Source of the DNA: Phycisphaerales bacterium | GTDB taxonomy: Bacteria; Planctomycetota; Phycisphaerae; Phycisphaerales; UBA1924 | DNA: 14,926 bases | Direction of reading: 5' to 3' | Assembly: GCA_016763115.1 (NCBI GenBank) | Contig: JAESUL010000207.1 | Location: 1 to 14,926 of the forward strand | Shown here: positions 1-8,379 of the stretch, one piece after another | Position numbering within the stretch: position 1 is the first letter of the stretch | Layout of the letters: every line of letters starts with the position of its first letter | Notes under the pieces: generated by a model | Database searches by the model: none | The model's input: the letters and a program-made list of their open reading frames with translations, nothing else | Told to the model about the DNA's origin: nothing | Program-made: the position numbers and the translations under genes

Positions 1-371
1 CGCCCACCGCCCTGCTCATCCCCCTGCTCATCCTCCCCATCATCCCCGTCTGTTTGGCAACCCTCTACATCGTCTCCGCCTTGGGTGTGTATCTCCGCGA
101 CACCGACCAGGTCGTCGGCGTGCTCGCCGGCGTGCTCATGTTCCTCAGCCCCGTCTTCTACCCAATCGAACGCGTCCCCGAACCCTTTCGCGCCATCGTC
201 CGCGCCAACCCCATGACCGAGGTCATCACCTGGGTCCGCGGCGCACTCTTCGAGGGCACCTTGCCCCAATGGTGGCGCGTTGCAATCTACATGCTCATCG
301 CTTCGGCCCTGTGCGCCCTGAGCTACGCCCTCTTCATGCGTGCCAAGAAGGGATTCGCCGATGTCCTCTAA
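1..371 (+). CDS. ABC-2 type polysaccharide export permease, C-terminal part (Wzm/TagG/RfbA-like)
   Basis: The reading frame is open from base 3 to a TAA at 369-371, giving the last 122 residues of a protein that begins before the window. A TTG at 54 lies inside the protein and is not a plausible start. Three hydrophobic stretches are visible: one at the truncated N-side, one ending in LSPVFYPIE, and a last one near the C-terminus. The pattern LSPVFYPIE...P..F......NPMTEVITWVR is typical of the last third of ABC2_membrane permeases that export O-antigen, teichoic acid or capsule chains. The protein would form the inner-membrane channel for the ATPase encoded immediately downstream, whose ATG overlaps this gene by 11 bp, so the two are almost certainly co-translated partners. 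The glycan substrate cannot be read from the sequence. Family assignment is confident; the missing N-terminus limits anything finer. Confidence 0.9.
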   Translation, partial: PTALLIPLLILPIIPVCLATLYIVSALGVYLRDTDQVVGVLAGVLMFLSPVFYPIERVPEPFRAIVRANPMTEVITWVRGALFEGTLPQWWRVAIYMLIASALCALSYALFMRAKKGFADVL

Positions 372-1803
372 TACTGCACCCATGCCGGTTCTTGAAGCCC
401 GGAATCTGGGCAAGTCCTACATCATGTACCCCACCGAAACCCGTAGACACTTCGCCCTAGTCACCGGAAAACAAGGCGATGCCCCCTCACACTGCGCCCT
501 CAAGGATCTCGATCTTGATCTCTACCCCGGCGAATGCCTCGGGATCGTCGGACGCAACGGGGCCGGAAAATCCACACTCCTCCAACTCATCTGTGGCACA
601 CTCCAGCCAACCACCGGCACCGTCCAAGTCAACGGGCGGATCTCCCCGCTGCTCGAACTCGCCTCGGGGTTCAGCCCTGATTTCACCGGTCGAGACAATG
701 TGTTTCAGAAAGCCGCCATCCTCGGCTTGACACGCAAGCAAACCGAAGAGCGGTTCGATAAAATCGCCGAGTTCGCCGACATCGGTGATTTCCTTGACCG
801 CCCCGTGCGGATCTACTCCAGCGGGATGCTCGCCCGGCTCGCCTTCGCGGTCTCCATCCATGTCGATGCCGACATCCTCGTCCTCGACGAGATCCTCGCC
901 GTCGGCGACGCCGCCTTCCAACGCAAATGCCACGCGCGGATCGCCCAACTCCGCAGCGAAGGCACCGCCATCCTGCTCGTTTCACATTCCACCGGCGCCA
1001 TCACCTCGGCGTGCAGCCGAGCCATCCTGATCGACAACGGGCAATGCCTGCTTTCGGCAGACCCCAAAACCGTCGTCAGTTGGTACCACCGGCTCCTCGA
1101 TGCAAGCCCAGCAGACGAATCGACCGTCCGCCAAGAAATCCTCCAAGCCAGCACCCAACCCGATGACCATCCGGTTCCCAGCACTCCCAGCACTCCTCAA
1201 GCCGCACAGCCATCGAACCCAACGCCACCCCAAAGCACGCCCACAGCCCAGTTCAATCCAAACATGGTCTCCAAATCCATCAATGAATGGGACCGACGCG
1301 GAGCAACCATCGAGCATGTCCGAATCGAGGACAACGACGGACGCCGGGTCAATATGCTCGTCCGCCATCAATCCTACGAGATGGTCTACGAGGTGCTCTT
1401 CGAGCGCAGTGTGTCCTACGCCCGGTTCGGGATGCTCATCCGCAACACCGAGGGGCTCGATGTGTTTGGGTGCTGCTCGAACCCCCCTGCCGAGGGCGTC
1501 GGTCCTGTTGCCTCGGGGCAACGGTTCACGGTCCGGTTCCGGTTCCGGGCGGCCCTCGCCCAGAGCGCGTATTTTTGTTGTGCCGGGGTCCTCGGCCCGG
1601 CGTGCGGAAACGAGCATTCTGAGGAGATCTACCTCCACCGAATATTCGACGCGACCGTCTTCCGCATCCAAGCATCGAGGACCCCGATGACCGCCGGGTA
1701 CGCCGACCTCTCCGAACACCCCCAAGACGACCCCTACGGGCAATCGCTTGTGTCGATCGAGCACACAACCCAAACACCCACAAAGCAGCCATCGAACCCA
1801 TAA
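361..1803 (+). CDS. ABC transporter ATP-binding protein, polysaccharide export (Wzt-like, with C-terminal glycan-binding domain)
   Basis: A 480-residue ATPase that powers glycan export through the upstream permease. Walker A is GRNGAGKST (residues 64-72), the ABC signature is YSSGMLARL (152-160; the SSGM form typical of Wzt/KpsT/TagH), Walker B is DILVLDE (171-177), and the switch histidine is H209 in LLVSHS. After the nucleotide-binding domain comes a low-complexity Pro/Thr/Ser/Gln linker (about 265-298). A beta-rich region (about 300-440) resembles the Wzt_C domain, which in characterised O-antigen exporters binds the modified end of the chain. The ATG at 361 is chosen because AAGAAGGGA lies about 8 bases upstream and it overlaps the permease stop; ATG 382 is an alternative, and the ATG at 340 would add seven residues that do not look native. 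The extended C-terminal domain argues for a chain-terminus-sensing exporter. KpsT-type short ATPases lack it. Confidence 0.93.
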   Translation: MSSNTAPMPVLEARNLGKSYIMYPTETRRHFALVTGKQGDAPSHCALKDLDLDLYPGECLGIVGRNGAGKSTLLQLICGTLQPTTGTVQVNGRISPLLELASGFSPDFTGRDNVFQKAAILGLTRKQTEERFDKIAEFADIGDFLDRPVRIYSSGMLARLAFAVSIHVDADILVLDEILAVGDAAFQRKCHARIAQLRSEGTAILLVSHSTGAITSACSRAILIDNGQCLLSADPKTVVSWYHRLLDASPADESTVRQEILQASTQPDDHPVPSTPSTPQAAQPSNPTPPQSTPTAQFNPNMVSKSINEWDRRGATIEHVRIEDNDGRRVNMLVRHQSYEMVYEVLFERSVSYARFGMLIRNTEGLDVFGCCSNPPAEGVGPVASGQRFTVRFRFRAALAQSAYFCCAGVLGPACGNEHSEEIYLHRIFDATVFRIQASRTPMTAGYADLSEHPQDDPYGQSLVSIEHTTQTPTKQPSNP

Positions 1804-1818
1804 GCCGCCGGGTTTTGT

Positions 1819-1848
1819 GCGACAATCCTGCCCAAGCACGCTTACAAT
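1819..1848 (+). promoter_or_regulatory. Possible sigma70-type promoter for the fusion glycosyltransferase gene
   Basis: GCGACA (1819-1824) and TACAAT (1843-1848) are separated by 18 bases. The -10 box matches the consensus at 5 of 6 positions and the -35 at 4 of 6. Transcription would begin near 1855, giving a leader of about 57 bases to the ATG at 1912. It sits in the only sizeable gap (108 bp) of the + strand cluster. It is seen by eye only; a chance match is possible and the cluster could simply read through. Confidence 0.3.
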
Positions 1849-1873
1849 ACCCGCTGGGGATCAGTGAAAATCG

Positions 1874-1892
1874 CCGCCCAAAGAAGGGGCGG
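1874..1892 (+). promoter_or_regulatory. GC-rich hairpin in the leader before the fusion glycosyltransferase
   Basis: CCGCCC (1874-1879) pairs with GGGCGG (1887-1892) across a 7-base loop, and flanking AAT/ATT can extend it past a small bulge. It lies between the putative promoter and the ATG at 1912, next to a GAGGG that could serve as ribosome-binding site. It has no T-run long enough for a terminator. It may modulate translation, or it may be incidental. Confidence 0.3.
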
Positions 1893-1911
1893 ATTTGAGG
1901 GATGCGCATCG

Positions 1912-4900
1912 ATGCCGAACCAGCCGGTCAATAGTTCCAACCCGGCCAACATGCCCGAGGCAGATCGCCCCTCAAAGCCCTCGGCCATCCTTGTCCTCGG
2001 CATGCATCGCAGCGGCACAAGCGCCGTCACGGGAGCACTTGGTCTCTTAGGCCCACAGATGCCATCGGACCCCCTTCCCCCAGTCCCCGATGCCAATGCC
2101 ACGGGCTACTGGGAATCCGCATCCATTGTCGTCACTCATGACCGCTTGCTCAGCGAGATCGGTTTGCGGTGGGACATGCCCATGCTCAGCGCCATCGGGC
2201 AGCACGACATCCTCAAACAGATCGATTCCGCATCAGTCAACACCGACTGGGTCGAGCAACTCGCCCGATGCGTAAGAGATTCTTTTTCATTATCCGATGC
2301 ATCTGCCCCTCCGATCGTGATCAAGGATCCGAGAATGTGCCGCCTTGTGCCGCTGTGGAAGCGAGTACTCAAGACACTCGACACCAAACCACTCTTCGTC
2401 CTGCCGATCCGCAACCCAAGCGAAGTCGCGGCTTCACTCAAAAATCGCGACGGACTCGAACTCGGAAAAAGCCTCTGGATCTGGCTCGATCATGTCCTCC
2501 GCGAAGAGTTCGAGACCCGCGGACATCCACGAGTGTTCCTCAGCTATTCTTCCCTCCTCTCCGATTGGAAAACAACCCTATCCAGCGTGGACCGCATCCT
2601 TGGGATCGATCTTCGGATCCAAGAGTGTGCGCACAAGGTTGACGAGTTCCTCTCCTCCACGCACAGACACCACACCGCCGACGATAATGATCTGCTGACA
2701 CTCCCGCAGATCATTATCGACGCATTCAAGGAACTCGACACCGCGGCTACCCACGGCCGCGAACCAAACCCAGAAATCCTCGATGAGATCGCCCGCGAGT
2801 TTGACAGCATCTGTCGACTATCTGGATGCTGGATTACAGACACACAAAGAGAACTCAAGCAAGCCCAGCAGACAATCCATGATCTCAAAGAGCACGCCAA
2901 ATCGCTGACAACCGATATCACAGATTCAAGGATTGAAAAAGACGAACTGCTACTCGATATCGATTCGCTCAACCTGATCCGCTCCAAACAGGAACAACAA
3001 ATCGAAGCCGACGAGCAAACCATCCAAACCGCTCAATCCATGCTTGACCAGTCGAGAAAAGAAACCGCTTCCGCCGCGTCACAATGCGACACCCTCGCCG
3101 ACCAACTGAAAAATGCTGAAAACTCGATCTCCATCGAGCAATCAGCCCACAACGAGAGCAAAAACGAACTCACACTCTCCAGAGGCGAAACAACGCAAGC
3201 CGAAACCCGCGCCGTGATGCTCGATAACGAGTTGAGCACTGTTCTTCAATCAAGCACCCCCGCCTTCGCCCTGCGAAAACTCCGCGCCAGCCATTCGTCG
3301 GCCCCCTCACGCCTCACGGTCCTCGGGCGCCGATCCGCGTTCATGCTCCGGATGCTCCGCCTAGCAAGCACCAGAACCGACGGGCTGCAAACCGTGCGTC
3401 AGATCCGCTCGCTCATGCACGATCCCTCGTTTGACCTTGTCTGGTACCGCGACCACTACGCCGATGTCCTCGCCAGCGGGCTGCATCCCGCCGAACATTT
3501 CATCCTCCACGGGCAGCGCGAGGGACGGGCGATGTCCTCCGCAGGCATCCTACATATCGGATCAGAGACCGCCTCCTCGGATCTTCACGAGCCAAGCGAA
3601 CGGCTCATCGAATCCGCCAGGCGCGTGACGAACTCGTCAACAAAATCATTCAGTATCATCATGCCCACATGGAACCGCAAAGAGGTGATCTCTCGAGCGA
3701 TTGATTCCGTCATCAGCCAGAGCTTCGGGGCATGGCAACTCATCATCGCCGACGACGGCAGCACCGACGGCACAGAATCCTTCCTGCGTGAAACCTACAA
3801 AGAACTCTTTGAGTCGAATAAAATAGTATTCCTATCTGCCCCGCACGCCGGCGTCAGCGCTGCAAGAAACCTCGCACTCGAAGCCGCAACCGGAGACTGG
3901 ATCGCCTACCTCGATTCGGACAACGAATGGCACGAGCACTACCTGCTGATCACCGCCGGCGGGTACACCCGTGACAACACCCTGCGAACCGCCTACGCCG
4001 CGCTTCGTGTTGACGACCAAGCAACAGGACGAAAGTTTGTCCGCGCCTCATCGTTCAACTGGGCCAAACTCGCTGCCCAGAACTTCATCGACCTCAACAT
4101 CTTCTCGCACGATCGCACACTCTACCAAGAACTCGGCGGGTTCGACGAATCGCTCACCCGGCTCGTCGATTGGGACCTCATCCTCCGCTACACCCGCCAG
4201 CACGCCCCAAAGTTCAACCGCCCGGTCCTGGCCAACTACTACATCGACCAATCCCTCGCCAACATCTCCCTCACCGAACCGCTCGAAACGAACAAACAAA
4301 TCATCGACCGGCGCACACTCTGGGACCGCATCCGCGCCAACAGCGAGCCGCTGCGTCTCGCCTATGTCCTCTGGGACTTCCCCGCCCTCAGCCAGACCTT
4401 CGTCCTCCGTGAAATCAAGTGGATGATCGAGCAGGGGCACGATGTCAAGGTCTACTACAAGGCCAACCCCGACAAAGCAACCGCCCTTGATTTCAAGGTC
4501 GATTCCTACCGCGTCAAAGACCACCGCGAACTCGCCAAGCTGCTCATTTCACATGGACGCAACTGGGCGCACACCCACTTCCTCTACCCCGCCGGCACCC
4601 TGCTGCTCTGGCCCGCGTGTGAAAAAGCCGCCATCCCTTTCTCCATCATGCCCCACGCGGTCGATATCTTTCACCACGACAACCGCAAACGAAACCTCGT
4701 TGCCGAGATCACCGCAAGCGATCTGTGCAAACGCATCGTCGTCTACGGCCCGCACCACCGCGACTTCCTCATCGCCCAAGGCGCAGACCCAAAGAAGTTC
4801 CTCTTCACCCTCCAGGCAAGCGACGCCGGAATGCTCGCACAAGGCAACCCGCGCAAGGCACGCCAACGAACAGCCACCGACCCGCTCCGCGTCGTCAGCA

Positions 4901-6714
4901 TCGGACGCTTCATCGACAAAAAAGGATTCGCCGACCTGCTCCAAGCACTCCACATTCTCAAATCAAAAACAAACACCAAAATCGAACTCACCCTCTACGG
5001 GTACGGCCCGCTCGATGCCCAACTCCGCGACTTCTGCAAACAACACGCCCTCGACAATGTCCGGTTTGCAAATACATTCGAGGGCCCGCAAGGACTCCGC
5101 GATGCCTTCGAGCACGCCGATGTCTTCTGCCTGCCCTGCGTGGAAGCAGACAACGGCGATGTTGACGGGTTCCCCACCGTGTTCATCGAAGCCGCCTGCT
5201 ACGGGCTGCCCATCCTCACCACCACCGTCTCGGCCATCCCCGATTACTTCAATGACGGGTTCACCGCTGCGCTCGTCGAACCCAACAACCCCAAGGCACT
5301 TGCTAATCGCCTCCAAACTCTGTCGCACTCTTCGCCAAAAGAACTCGACGCACTCGCCAAACGCGCCCACAGTTGGGCATCCAAACACACCGGCCCAGAC
5401 CGCACCGGGCACCGGCTCCTCGATATCATGACCCGCCCGCCCATCGACCTCTTCATGGTCACCTTCCACCCCGACGGGCTCAAGGATTGGGCATCCACAA
5501 GCAGAGCGATCCAGAGCGTACTGACCAACACCACCACCCCCTACCGGCTCACCATCGTCGACAACGCAAGTTGCGGACAAGCCACCGAGAAACTCCGCGA
5601 ACTGGTCTCGCAAAACCCCGACAACCTGCGCCTGATCGCGCTTGACAAAAACATCGGGTGCGGCCCAGCATCCAACATCGCCCTCGCCCGCGCCGACAGC
5701 GACCTCGTCATCTACCTCTGCTCCAACGAGGGATACGCCATGCGCGTCGGGTGGGAACGAGCCCTCATCGAAACCATGCGTGACCACCCTCAAACAGCAA
5801 TGGGCGGGCAGCTCGTCCATTCCCCCGCGTGGTCCACCGGGCAAACCCTCTCCAATCACGAATCATTCGCCGAGTTCCGCAACGCCGACTTTGCCAAAGC
5901 GAACTCAACGCGCACCTTCCGCCACATCCAAGGCGGCATCTGGGCACTGAGCAAATCCATCTTCGAGCAGCACGGCGGATTCAACAACAAAATTCCACAG
6001 AGCGGCATGGATGTCGAATACTCCTTCTACCTCGAAAGCCTCGGGCACACACGGCTCGACATCCCCGAAATCATCTGCATCTCCAACAAAACCCGCCCAA
6101 CCATCACGGCCCACCTCGACGAAACAACCGCCATCGCCCATCCAGTCTTCGACAAAGACATACCCATCGCCAACGCCTGCGCCGATCCAAACGCCCGCCG
6201 ATGCAACCTGTGCAACTGGATCGGCAACGCACAAAGCATCAAAGACCAACCCACGCCCCACGCATTCATCTGCCCAAAATGCCAAGCAACATCAACCGAT
6301 CGCGCATCATGGCGTTGGCTTGCCCGCAGCGCAATGTGCCACCGCAATCTCACACTCGCGATTATCGATCACCCAAACACTCCGGCGTTCACCAAACGAT
6401 TCCTCGAAGCCGCCAACGGCGTTCGTGTGCAGATCATGCAAACAACCACCCTCCAAGACCCCGCCCTCTCACGGTGTGATGCCATCCTCGATGCAACCGA
6501 TTCCAAAGAAACCACGACAGGGTTCCAGCCCCAACCCATCACCCACTGCTCACGCATGCTCGGCATCGGAACACACCCGCTTGTGGCCCTGCACCCCAAA
6601 TCATCTTCCCACCCAAGCATTATCGTCGTCGCCAAAGCGATTGATCATCCGGTTCAAGCCCAAGGCCCATCAAAGCAAGCACATCCAGCCGTCCAAGCGG
6701 AGATCTCATCATGA
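1912..6714 (+). CDS. Multidomain fusion: sulfotransferase, coiled coil, GT2, GT4, GT2 and zinc-ribbon tail
   Basis: A 1600-residue cytoplasmic glycan-assembly protein. Domains in order: a sulfotransferase (PAPS-binding loop GMHRSGTS 30-37; KDPRMCRL 138-145; RNPSEVAASL further on); a hydrophilic coiled coil (about 310-443); a short FDLVWYRDHYADV...HG.REGR module (507-543) often seen in large glycosyltransferases; GT2 (start about 577, DDGSTDG 614-620, DSDN 668-671, VDWDL 752-756); GT4 resembling WcaL/AmsK (814 to about 1165, GRFIDKKG from 998, DGFPTVFIE 1085-1093); a second GT2 (1178 to about 1400, IVDNAS 1215-1220, DVE 1367-1369); and a tail with C1431/C1434 and C1454/C1457. The ATG at 1912 is preferred because GAGGG lies about 10 bases upstream. 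The in-frame GTG at 1864 would add 16 residues unlike any sulfotransferase start. The stop overlaps the next ATG (ATGA). It probably transfers several sugars and one sulfate onto one glycan; the substrates are unknown. Confidence 0.92.
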   Translation: MPNQPVNSSNPANMPEADRPSKPSAILVLGMHRSGTSAVTGALGLLGPQMPSDPLPPVPDANATGYWESASIVVTHDRLLSEIGLRWDMPMLSAIGQHDILKQIDSASVNTDWVEQLARCVRDSFSLSDASAPPIVIKDPRMCRLVPLWKRVLKTLDTKPLFVLPIRNPSEVAASLKNRDGLELGKSLWIWLDHVLREEFETRGHPRVFLSYSSLLSDWKTTLSSVDRILGIDLRIQECAHKVDEFLSSTHRHHTADDNDLLTLPQIIIDAFKELDTAATHGREPNPEILDEIAREFDSICRLSGCWITDTQRELKQAQQTIHDLKEHAKSLTTDITDSRIEKDELLLDIDSLNLIRSKQEQQIEADEQTIQTAQSMLDQSRKETASAASQCDTLADQLKNAENSISIEQSAHNESKNELTLSRGETTQAETRAVMLDNELSTVLQSSTPAFALRKLRASHSSAPSRLTVLGRRSAFMLRMLRLASTRTDGLQTVRQIRSLMHDPSFDLVWYRDHYADVLASGLHPAEHFILHGQREGRAMSSAGILHIGSETASSDLHEPSERLIESARRVTNSSTKSFSIIMPTWNRKEVISRAIDSVISQSFGAWQLIIADDGSTDGTESFLRETYKELFESNKIVFLSAPHAGVSAARNLALEAATGDWIAYLDSDNEWHEHYLLITAGGYTRDNTLRTAYAALRVDDQATGRKFVRASSFNWAKLAAQNFIDLNIFSHDRTLYQELGGFDESLTRLVDWDLILRYTRQHAPKFNRPVLANYYIDQSLANISLTEPLETNKQIIDRRTLWDRIRANSEPLRLAYVLWDFPALSQTFVLREIKWMIEQGHDVKVYYKANPDKATALDFKVDSYRVKDHRELAKLLISHGRNWAHTHFLYPAGTLLLWPACEKAAIPFSIMPHAVDIFHHDNRKRNLVAEITASDLCKRIVVYGPHHRDFLIAQGADPKKFLFTLQASDAGMLAQGNPRKARQRTATDPLRVVSIGRFIDKKGFADLLQALHILKSKTNTKIELTLYGYGPLDAQLRDFCKQHALDNVRFANTFEGPQGLRDAFEHADVFCLPCVEADNGDVDGFPTVFIEAACYGLPILTTTVSAIPDYFNDGFTAALVEPNNPKALANRLQTLSHSSPKELDALAKRAHSWASKHTGPDRTGHRLLDIMTRPPIDLFMVTFHPDGLKDWASTSRAIQSVLTNTTTPYRLTIVDNASCGQATEKLRELVSQNPDNLRLIALDKNIGCGPASNIALARADSDLVIYLCSNEGYAMRVGWERALIETMRDHPQTAMGGQLVHSPAWSTGQTLSNHESFAEFRNADFAKANSTRTFRHIQGGIWALSKSIFEQHGGFNNKIPQSGMDVEYSFYLESLGHTRLDIPEIICISNKTRPTITAHLDETTAIAHPVFDKDIPIANACADPNARRCNLCNWIGNAQSIKDQPTPHAFICPKCQATSTDRASWRWLARSAMCHRNLTLAIIDHPNTPAFTKRFLEAANGVRVQIMQTTTLQDPALSRCDAILDATDSKETTTGFQPQPITHCSRMLGIGTHPLVALHPKSSSHPSIIVVAKAIDHPVQAQGPSKQAHPAVQAEISS

Positions 6715-8219
6715 CCAAAGCCACCAAAGCACCCGCCACCAAACCATGCAATATCTGTGACGGGAAAGACCTCGGCCCAGGCCCGGGCGGACGGATGAGC
6801 TACGACGGCGTGTCCTCACCACGATGCACCGCGTGCCAATCACTCGAACGCCACCGCGCCTTCCGTTCCGTCTTCAACCAACTCAAAGACCACTCCTTCA
6901 AAAACGCCAAGGTGCTCCAGTTCAGCACCGATCGGTCCAACGATGCACGCTGGTTCTCCTCCCACGAGATCAGCGAGTACGAGGGCGACAACCCACTCGA
7001 TCTCCAGAATATCGACCGCCCCAACGAATCCTACGACATCGTCGTGTGCAACCATGTCATCGAGCATGTCGCCGACGATCGCGCCGCCATGCGCGAACTC
7101 GTCCGCACCGCCAAAGACTCCGGCTTCGTCTTCCTCTCCTTCCCCGACCCATTGCGCCTCGATAAAACAAACGAATGGGGATACCCCGACGACACCCAGC
7201 ACGGGCACTATCGCCTCTATGGAAAAGATGTCCGCCAGAAGTTCAAGGAGGAACTCCCCGGCGTCCATGTCTTCGCCGTCACCGGCACCGACCCGTGCAC
7301 CGGGTCCACCGAAGGGCTCTGGCTCATCACGGCTTCGGACAAACGAGCCGAATGGATCCAGCAGCAAGTCCCCAACGCCCAACGCATCGACACTGGAAAC
7401 AAAGACCAAAACCCATCCGAGCGCACAAATCCCACCAAAGCCACCATCAAAAATCCAAGCACCATCATGGGACGATTGCTCAGCCCGCCCGCCAAGCCCT
7501 CACGCGAGCTCGCACCCAATGACAACATGGGCGCGAGCAACCTGGACCGCTATTTCACCGTCGGACGCGACGCGATGCGCGTCATCGGTTCGGCGATCAA
7601 CCGCCCGGGCGCACAAATCCCCGAATCGGTCCTCGACTTCGCCTGCGGGTGGGGCCGCGTCGCCCGCCACCTCCGCGCCTCGTTCCCAGATGCCCAGATG
7701 GTGTGCGCCGATGTCTGGAAAGACGCGGTGGATTTCACCTCCAAAGCCTTCGACGCCGAGCCCATGCAACTCTCGACCGATCCCAACGAGTACGAGATCA
7801 CCACCAAGTTCGATCTCATCTGGTGCGGCTCACTAATCACCCACCTCCCCGAAGACCGCGCACGCCGAGTCATCGACATGTTCGCCAACGCCCTGAACCC
7901 CAACGGCGTCGCCGTCTTCACCACCCACGGACGATCCGTCCGACACCGCAAAGCAAACAATATCTATTCCTACTCCGTCGATGACGCCTCGACCGCCATC
8001 GAATCCTTTGACAACAACAAGTACGGATTCGCCCCCTACAAAGGCGAAACAAACTACGGCTTCTCCCTCACCCCGATGAACTGGATCGTCAATGAAATCC
8101 TCCAACGCCCCGACATGACCCAGGTTCAGTACTCTGAACGCGCATGGGACGACCACCAAGATGTCGTCGCCATTCAGAGAAGGTCCACAACCGAGCCTCA
8201 CCGTCCGATAACAACATAA
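6711..8219 (+). CDS. Tandem SAM-dependent methyltransferase with N-terminal zinc ribbon
   Basis: A 502-residue protein with two methyltransferase-like halves. It opens with a zinc ribbon (C13, C16, C39, C42) followed by SLERHRAF. The first half (about 66-210) has YDIVVCNHVIEHVADDR (108-124), the motif IV/V region of class I methyltransferases, but where the glycine-rich motif I should be it reads KVLQFSTDRSND. A polar linker (about 225-270) leads to a second half with a canonical motif I, VLDFACGWGRVARHL (307-321), acidic D334 at the end of strand 2, and FDLIWCGSLITHLPEDRA (367-384). The second half is the likelier catalytic unit; the first may be catalytic with divergent cofactor binding or may bind acceptor. 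The start overlaps the fusion glycosyltransferase stop by 4 bp, so expression is coupled and the target is probably the same glycan. O-methylation of a sugar or chain end is inferred from context only. Confidence 0.87.
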   Translation: MTKATKAPATKPCNICDGKDLGPGPGGRMSYDGVSSPRCTACQSLERHRAFRSVFNQLKDHSFKNAKVLQFSTDRSNDARWFSSHEISEYEGDNPLDLQNIDRPNESYDIVVCNHVIEHVADDRAAMRELVRTAKDSGFVFLSFPDPLRLDKTNEWGYPDDTQHGHYRLYGKDVRQKFKEELPGVHVFAVTGTDPCTGSTEGLWLITASDKRAEWIQQQVPNAQRIDTGNKDQNPSERTNPTKATIKNPSTIMGRLLSPPAKPSRELAPNDNMGASNLDRYFTVGRDAMRVIGSAINRPGAQIPESVLDFACGWGRVARHLRASFPDAQMVCADVWKDAVDFTSKAFDAEPMQLSTDPNEYEITTKFDLIWCGSLITHLPEDRARRVIDMFANALNPNGVAVFTTHGRSVRHRKANNIYSYSVDDASTAIESFDNNKYGFAPYKGETNYGFSLTPMNWIVNEILQRPDMTQVQYSERAWDDHQDVVAIQRRSTTEPHRPITT

Positions 8220-8293
8220 CCCCGCCGAACCACACGCCACCGTGCCCGCTCACGCCCCCCAAATTCCCCCATTCGACGAGAATCAGGCCTTAT

Positions 8294-8319
8294 AACAGAC
8301 TGTTTCGTCTGTTTTCCTT
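8294..8319 (+). terminator. Possible weak Rho-independent terminator after the methyltransferase gene
   Basis: AACAGAC (8294-8300) and GTCTGTT (8307-8313) form a perfect 7-bp stem with a 6-base loop, followed by TTCCTT. It lies 75 bases after the methyltransferase stop. The stem is AT-rich and the T-run is interrupted, so termination would be partial. Confidence 0.35.
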
Positions 8320-8379
8320 ACAGCCCACCCCGTTCTGTGATATTGTACAACAGGTGGTTGTTTACACCCTCCGGCAGAG

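Noticed and set aside
982..1839. Long antisense ORF (285 codons) opposite the ATPase, and similar ones opposite 4963-5859 and 6840-7409
   Set aside because: These mirror the strong third-position C bias of the real + strand genes. They have no motifs or plausible starts.
1864..1911. GTG start for the fusion glycosyltransferase, adding 16 residues
   Set aside because: The added residues do not resemble a sulfotransferase N-terminus, and the putative promoter would place this codon only about 9 bases into the transcript. The ATG at 1912 fits better, though the GTG cannot be excluded.
8335..8354. CRP/FNR-like operator around TGTGATATTGTACA
   Set aside because: The second half-site does not mirror TGTGA, and no complete dyad of either type is present.
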